DNA from: UBA3537 sp038138145
GTDB lineage: Bacteria > Bacteroidota > Bacteroidia > Flavobacteriales > Flavobacteriaceae
Length of the DNA stretch: 64,000 nt
Direction: 5' to 3'
Assembly (NCBI GenBank): GCA_038138145.1
Contig: JAYQDD010000001.1
Coordinates: forward strand, 1 to 64,000
In this document: in pieces, positions 60,001 through 64,000 of the stretch
Numbering within the stretch: position 1 is the stretch's first letter
Layout: the number at the start of each line of letters is the position of its first letter
Position numbers and translations under genes: made by a program
Notes under the pieces: generated by a model
Told to the model about the DNA's origin: nothing
What the model saw: the letters and a program-made list of their open reading frames with translations, nothing else
The model's database searches: none

Positions 60001-61231
60001 CGCTGCTAGTAAGACCTTTTGCAATCGGGTTGTTTTGATCAATAAGATGAGTAAACTCTTGAGTTTTTGAATTGTAGACATCTACGCCTCCATCCGCAAT
60101 TCCAAACCAAAAACGGTCTTCATTATCCATGGTAATAGCAGTAACAGATTTTGAGTAAAGAGATTGATCTTTGTTTGGAATACTTTCGATAGATTTAAAG
60201 CGTTCTTTTTCCTCATCATAAATATCAACACCCTGGTTAAAGTACCCAAGCCAGATTCTATTATTTTCATCAATAAACACAGACCATATAGAGTTGGATT
60301 TAATTCCTTTTGGTTCTGATTTATTATATTTTAATGAAATAAATTTTTTGTCACCTCCGAAAACAAAAAGACCATCGTTTTCAGTACCACAAAAAATAGT
60401 ACCACTTCGATTAGTTTCTAATGCCAGAACTCTTTTATTGGTTATTGGGTGAAATTTAAATTCATAATAATTTGTGGGTGTTGTTAAAATTTCAATGAGC
60501 CCATCATTTACAGTTCCAATCCAAATTGCATCATTGTTTTCTGTTAAGATAGTTTGTATATGATTTTCAATAGTTTCTGACCCCTTCAGTGTTGTGAATT
60601 TAGCATAATCTATGCTTTGAGTTGAAGTTTTATATCTAAGCAATCCAATATTTGACCCTATCAATACAGCGCCTCTTTCTGTTGTTTCTATGCTATTAAC
60701 TTGAAAACTATTAATGTTTTTTGATACGTTTATCAAGACATTTGTACTCAAATGAGTTTTTATATCAACCTTGAAAACACCAAAACCATGTGTTCCTACT
60801 AAAATAGTGTTGTCATCAGTCTCATTTATTGCTTTTACTTGAATTTTTGAGTCTAATTCATTTAATGGTATATGTATAAATTCGTCTAAATCTCTATTGT
60901 AGAGGTTTAATCCTTCCTCAGTTCCAACCCATATATTATTTTGTTTATCTATAAAAATGACATTGATAACAGAATTGTTAATTGTCTTTTTGTCATTCCA
61001 TTTGTGCTTGTAGTTTTTAATTTCGTATCCATTGAATGAACTCAAGCCATTACCTTGAGTACCAATCCATATTATGCCTTTGTGATCTTTTACAATACAA
61101 GAAATAGCCCTTGTTCCAACATTTGTTTCTAGTGGCTCAAAATTTAAGGTTTCATAATTTCTTTGAGAAAAAACCAAGTTTACACTAAATATAAAAAAAA
61201 CAAGAAGGAAGAATATTTTTATTATTCGCAT
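57098..61231 (-). CDS. Hybrid two-component system regulator (PUL sensor)
   Basis: This 1377-aa one-protein signalling chain is typical of Bacteroidota PULs. Domains in order: signal peptide (NLVFSQ), two-component propeller repeats with WIGTQGNGL / WVGTEEGL motifs (about 25-680), Y_Y_Y domain (LEYAYFLEGVESDWNYVGK), membrane helix at about 795-820, histidine kinase (ISHEFRTPL near 860), HATPase (SNAFKATKNSGRV), receiver (LIVEDNPEL, phospho-Asp in DIIITDIMMPIMDG near 1172), and AraC-type HTH (about 1277-1377, VGFSSPSYFTKCFKNHFG). It should sense an oligosaccharide in the periplasm and activate the PUL. It diverges from the susC gene. Confidence 0.95.
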   Translation of the reverse strand: MRIIKIFFLLVFFIFSVNLVFSQRNYETLNFEPLETNVGTRAISCIVKDHKGIIWIGTQGNGLSSFNGYEIKNYKHKWNDKKTINNSVINVIFIDKQNNIWVGTEEGLNLYNRDLDEFIHIPLNELDSKIQVKAINETDDNTILVGTHGFGVFKVDIKTHLSTNVLINVSKNINSFQVNSIETTERGAVLIGSNIGLLRYKTSTQSIDYAKFTTLKGSETIENHIQTILTENNDAIWIGTVNDGLIEILTTPTNYYEFKFHPITNKRVLALETNRSGTIFCGTENDGLFVFGGDKKFISLKYNKSEPKGIKSNSIWSVFIDENNRIWLGYFNQGVDIYDEEKERFKSIESIPNKDQSLYSKSVTAITMDNEDRFWFGIADGGVDVYNSKTQEFTHLIDQNNPIAKGLTSSDIVSVFIDSRGNIWVGTWNSGIFFLEKGKKRFKNIQPENSNGIFKSSRIMSFAEDSEGTIWIGSFLSGLYSFNHYTGDFVHHQEKALREQYIDSKNIRKVLVDYKDNIWLGTRTGLFKVSNIKTQPKVESYNALISKDLNTTTKFNIITTLYEDKNKNIWIGTEGYGLCQLNTKNNTTKWYNTSKNFIHQSITSIVETEPGIFWFTGNNGMTKFNLKKNSFTNYNTEDGILANNFNKNSVFRSKEGILYFGCHKGINFFNPEDITINFDTPMVYLSDFKLSNKSVRPNEENSPLQKVIKESNTIELKYNQSFFTIDYYGLSYTHSKNLEYAYFLEGVESDWNYVGKTRNATYTNIPPGDYNFKVKAANSDGVWSDSPTTLNIKILPPWWETNLASFLFLFVFLIVIYNIYKFINIRVKERLEIKTEREERKQLEGLNAKKIQFFTNISHEFRTPLTLILNPLEDIIADENLKLPKNIKEKHKIIYKNSKRLSRLINELMDFRKLQFNKMEVNVSKFNLIPFVKEVTSHFEEEAMQRNIHLEVENKVDTIDIWADPSMLEKIIFNLLSNAFKATKNSGRVSLKIYETKKEMYFPLIKDNKLCSGICISISDSGIGIKEDELNNIFSRFYQVKELDKQYYGGTGIGLEVVKSFVDLHKGKIDVKSQNNIGTQFKIYFPKGNQHFNKKLSALKSNSNHSNFEQIDDSLDQIDLKNIKKIETKKTILIVEDNPELKNYLRNELKTIYKIKTAENGQEGLEKALKFMPDIIITDIMMPIMDGFEFCEKVKNDIRISHIPLMMMTAKGMQIDKIKGIDSGADVYITKPFNMSVMKSHIKQLITSRQILFEKYFNGIKNEDLSKTTSVDKEFITKILEYINNNISDSKLSVEHLADELLVSRSKLYRKIKALTGDTATEFIRKIRLEKANELLEKTDLTVSEIGYKVGFSSPSYFTKCFKNHFGIIPKDVRFQK

Positions 61232-61441
61232 GGATTAAATTTTCTAGGAAAATCAATGGAAGAGAAGTAGGGCGAAATAAAAATAAAAATATGAAATGAA
61301 TGTTTATGAAATATCTTTACTAAAGCTTCAAAGTTTATACGAAATTGCACATTTGTGTTATTTGTTTTGAAGTGATTTGAATAAGTTTGATAATTATGAA
61401 TTAAATATAAATAAAATTATTTACCAACCAATTTATCACTA

Positions 61442-64000
61442 ATGAAAAATAAAATTAAAATTTCTATTGCAATTTTGCTATTTCCATTAGCAATTTTAGC
61501 TCAAACAAAAACTGTTACCGGAGTGATTAATGATGACCAAAGTTTACCATTACCTGGTGTTACTGTTCAAGTAAAAGGGACTCAAAACTTAGGAGCTATC
61601 ACAAACTTTGATGGTGAGTTTACAATCAATGTGGACTCAAATACCAAGCAAGTCCTTGTTTTTTCTTATTTAGGATTTCAAACAGTTGAATTAGATGTTA
61701 CCAACACAACAGTTGTTAACTTATCCATGGAAGTTGATACAGCCGAATTGGATGAGGTTGTAGTCATTGGATATGGATCCGTACTTAAAAAAGATGTAAC
61801 AGGATCCATAAGTACTGTTAAAGTTGAGGACAATATTGCAAACCAGACCACAGGGATTGATCAGCTTCTACAAGGTAGAGCGGCTGGAGTTCAAGTGCAG
61901 CAAAATTCGAGTGCTTTAGGTTCTGGCGTTAGTGTACGCATAAGGGGATCAAACAGTTTGAGAGGTAATAATGAACCCCTATATGTAGTTGATGGAATTA
62001 TCATTGCCTCGGCTGGAGAAGACGTTTTGCCAGCTGGTGGGGTTGGAAATTCTGGTCAAGAGGCTCAAAATGGATTGACTGGTATTAACCCAAGGGATAT
62101 TGAAAGTATTGAAATTCTTAAAGATGCCTCTGCAACTGCTATTTATGGATCCAGAGGTGCAAATGGCGTTGTATTAATTACAACCAAAAAAGGTGAGAAA
62201 GGTAAAGTTAAAATAAATACATTTTATAACACTTCAGTCCGTAGCATTCGAAAAAAGTATGATATGCTTGATGGTGTTGGTTATGCGATGTATCAAAATG
62301 AATCTTGGCCGATTAATAATTCTAATAGTGCTAGTAACCCTGAAATTGAAGACAGAGTTCCTTACTTTATCGACGGCAATCAAGTGTATCCAGTACAATA
62401 TACTACTGTTGGTGGAGGTACAAATACCAATCCAACATTAACTGATACTCAAACAATTGGGGATACCCCTCTAGAGTCATTTGATTGGCAAGACATAGTT
62501 TACCAAGAATCTACAAGCCATAGATTTGGAGTATCAGCATCAGGTGGAAGCGATAATGGAAATTATTATATTTCTGGTGGTATTGCTGATGAACGCGGTA
62601 TTGTTGCAAATTCTAGTGTTAAATCAGGAGATTTAAGAATTAACTTAAATCAGGATTTAAATAAAAATTTAAAACTACAAGCAAGGGCTACTGCTTTCTT
62701 TACTGAGACAGATTTTGCAGAATCTGGTGATTTAATTGGAAGTTCAAATCAAAGTTTTGTTCGTAGTGCTATTGTTTTTAGACCTCTTGTTTCATCTGGT
62801 GTAGACGATTTTGTTGAAGATTTAGGAACTTCTAATCCATATTCATGGATTAATGATTTTTCTGATATTTCTAAAGAAAAACGTTTTATTGGTTCATTGG
62901 CGTTAACTTACACCCTTCCAGTAAAAGGATTGAGTTATCAATTTAGAGCGGGGGGTAATGTAAGAACAAAAGACAGAAGACGCTTTTATGGTAAAACAAC
63001 CTTTCAAGGTAACAATGCCAATGGTGCATTACAACTCTCTGGATTAGATGCAAAAACATTTCAAGTTAACAATTTATTAAGATATAATAGAACGTTTAAC
63101 AGAAAACATAGAATTAATGCCACAGTTGGGGTTACTTACGATGTTAGAGATATTCAAAATAGTGTTTATGCAGTTGAAGACTTTTTCACAACAGCTTTAA
63201 CTACTGAACAACCCTATATTGGATCAGTTATAACGACACCATTAACATATCTGGACTCCAAACAACAAGTATATTCATTTCTTGGACGATTGAATTATTC
63301 ATTTGCGAATCGTTACGTATTTACAGCTTCCTTTAGACGTGATGGTGTGTCCAAATTTTCAAGAGAAAATCGATTTAGTTTCTTTCCATCGTTTGCTCTA
63401 GCTTGGAATATTAGTAATGAAAGTTTTATGAAAAACGTAGATTTTATTGATAATCTCAAATTGAGAACAGGTTGGGGACAAATTGGAAATCATGGAATTC
63501 GTCCTTATGGAACAATTTCAAATTACGGTATAAGCTCAGATGTTCAATATGGTACTCCAACAAATGGAATTTCCATTCCTGTACTTTTGAATAATATTGC
63601 AAATCCAGATTTAAAATGGGAAACCACCGAGCAACTTAACTTTGGATTAGATTTTTCAGTTTTGGATGAAAGAATATCAGGAACTATTGATGTGTATGAC
63701 AAAACAACTAAAGATCTGCTTCAAAACATTCCAATTCCTACATCTTCAGGGTATAGTAGCTTATTAATTAATAAGGGAAATATATCTAACAAGGGTGTAG
63801 AATTAGCCTTAAATTTTGATGTTATTTCCAACGATAATATGGAACTATCAATTGGTGGTAACATTGCCTTCAATAGGACAAAAATTGAATCTATCGGAGT
63901 TCCAGCTGATGATTTTTACATTGACGGTGTTGCCGAACAACGTTCTTTCTTTTTTGGGAATAATATCAGTCGTGGACAAATTTTTCAATCCCCAGCCAAT
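61442..64000 (+). CDS. SusC/RagA-type TonB-dependent receptor, N-terminal part
   Basis: The frame opens with ATG at 61442 and stays open to the window end (853 codons), so the 3' end lies outside. The signal peptide ends ILAQ, then a CarbopepD-like domain (TVTGVINDDQSLPLPGVTVQ) and the SusC plug (DEVVVIGYGSVLKKDVTGSI, RIRGSNSL, EPLYVVDGIII, ESIEILKDASATAIYGSRGA). Barrel strands follow. It should import PUL oligosaccharides; a SusD partner is expected just beyond 64000. It diverges from the hybrid regulator across 210 bp, in which I find no clear operator. Confidence 0.94.
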   Translation, partial: MKNKIKISIAILLFPLAILAQTKTVTGVINDDQSLPLPGVTVQVKGTQNLGAITNFDGEFTINVDSNTKQVLVFSYLGFQTVELDVTNTTVVNLSMEVDTAELDEVVVIGYGSVLKKDVTGSISTVKVEDNIANQTTGIDQLLQGRAAGVQVQQNSSALGSGVSVRIRGSNSLRGNNEPLYVVDGIIIASAGEDVLPAGGVGNSGQEAQNGLTGINPRDIESIEILKDASATAIYGSRGANGVVLITTKKGEKGKVKINTFYNTSVRSIRKKYDMLDGVGYAMYQNESWPINNSNSASNPEIEDRVPYFIDGNQVYPVQYTTVGGGTNTNPTLTDTQTIGDTPLESFDWQDIVYQESTSHRFGVSASGGSDNGNYYISGGIADERGIVANSSVKSGDLRINLNQDLNKNLKLQARATAFFTETDFAESGDLIGSSNQSFVRSAIVFRPLVSSGVDDFVEDLGTSNPYSWINDFSDISKEKRFIGSLALTYTLPVKGLSYQFRAGGNVRTKDRRRFYGKTTFQGNNANGALQLSGLDAKTFQVNNLLRYNRTFNRKHRINATVGVTYDVRDIQNSVYAVEDFFTTALTTEQPYIGSVITTPLTYLDSKQQVYSFLGRLNYSFANRYVFTASFRRDGVSKFSRENRFSFFPSFALAWNISNESFMKNVDFIDNLKLRTGWGQIGNHGIRPYGTISNYGISSDVQYGTPTNGISIPVLLNNIANPDLKWETTEQLNFGLDFSVLDERISGTIDVYDKTTKDLLQNIPIPTSSGYSSLLINKGNISNKGVELALNFDVISNDNMELSIGGNIAFNRTKIESIGVPADDFYIDGVAEQRSFFFGNNISRGQIFQSPAN

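Overview
The window comes from an AT-rich Bacteroidota chromosome, most likely a marine member of the Flavobacteriaceae. Many secreted proteins end in type IX secretion sorting domains (YPNP...LGxxv...GvYfiki...KK). A GLPGLI protein, a CHU_C/type B sorting domain, STN-type and SusC TonB receptors, a hybrid two-component system and a TAnnTTTG promoter are also present. I do not assign a genus.

Layout. (1) 1-2158: the end of gltB, then gltD. (2) 2322-10525: secreted or surface proteins, including a CotH-kinase lipoprotein, a GLPGLI protein, an L-type lectin with type B sorting, an alkaline phosphatase and a large VPS10/BNR-repeat protein. (3) 10598-13980 (minus): a probable metal-uptake operon of a His/Cys-rich small protein, a TonB receptor and a lipoprotein. 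Just upstream of it lies a truncated copy of a regulator whose intact homologue is at 31540-32784. (4) 14343-19541 (minus): lipoprotein, ECF sigma factor, FecR anti-sigma and STN TonB receptor. (5) 19542-31399: a probable ECF regulon. One 37-bp promoter-like element occurs three times: before the sigma operon, before a terminator-ended non-coding stretch (candidate small RNA), and before a 1456-aa secreted protein with a glucan-water-dikinase-like His plus ATP-grasp arrangement. A choice-of-anchor-B protein and a second, giant CotH protein follow.

(6) 31477-42740: an accessory island. Three copies of a hairpin-headed ~80-bp repeat bound and divide it. A minus-strand regulator diverges from a tightly packed ten-gene plus-strand operon: KAP P-loop NTPase, two small paralogous proteins each behind the same 44-bp leader, unknown proteins, a zinc-ribbon protein, a PD-(D/E)XK nuclease, a 5'(3')-deoxyribonucleotidase, a Cas4-like nuclease/DUF2779 exonuclease fusion and an outer-membrane barrel protein. 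This is the best candidate in the window for an undescribed (defence-like) system.

(7) 42768-64000: a polysaccharide utilisation locus for a sulfated plant or algal glycan, probably xylan-like or another beta-linked glycan. It has an aldose epimerase, a formylglycine-generating enzyme, a sulfatase-GH10 fusion, GH3, two more sulfatases, an esterase, two small secreted proteins, GH5, a hybrid two-component regulator, and a SusC receptor cut by the window end. The formylglycine-generating enzyme would activate the three sulfatases, the secreted hydrolases would depolymerise and de-esterify the glycan, SusC would import the oligosaccharides, and the hybrid regulator would sense them.

All calls rest on reading the sequence and protein motifs; no database search was run. 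No rRNA, tRNA or CRISPR array was seen.
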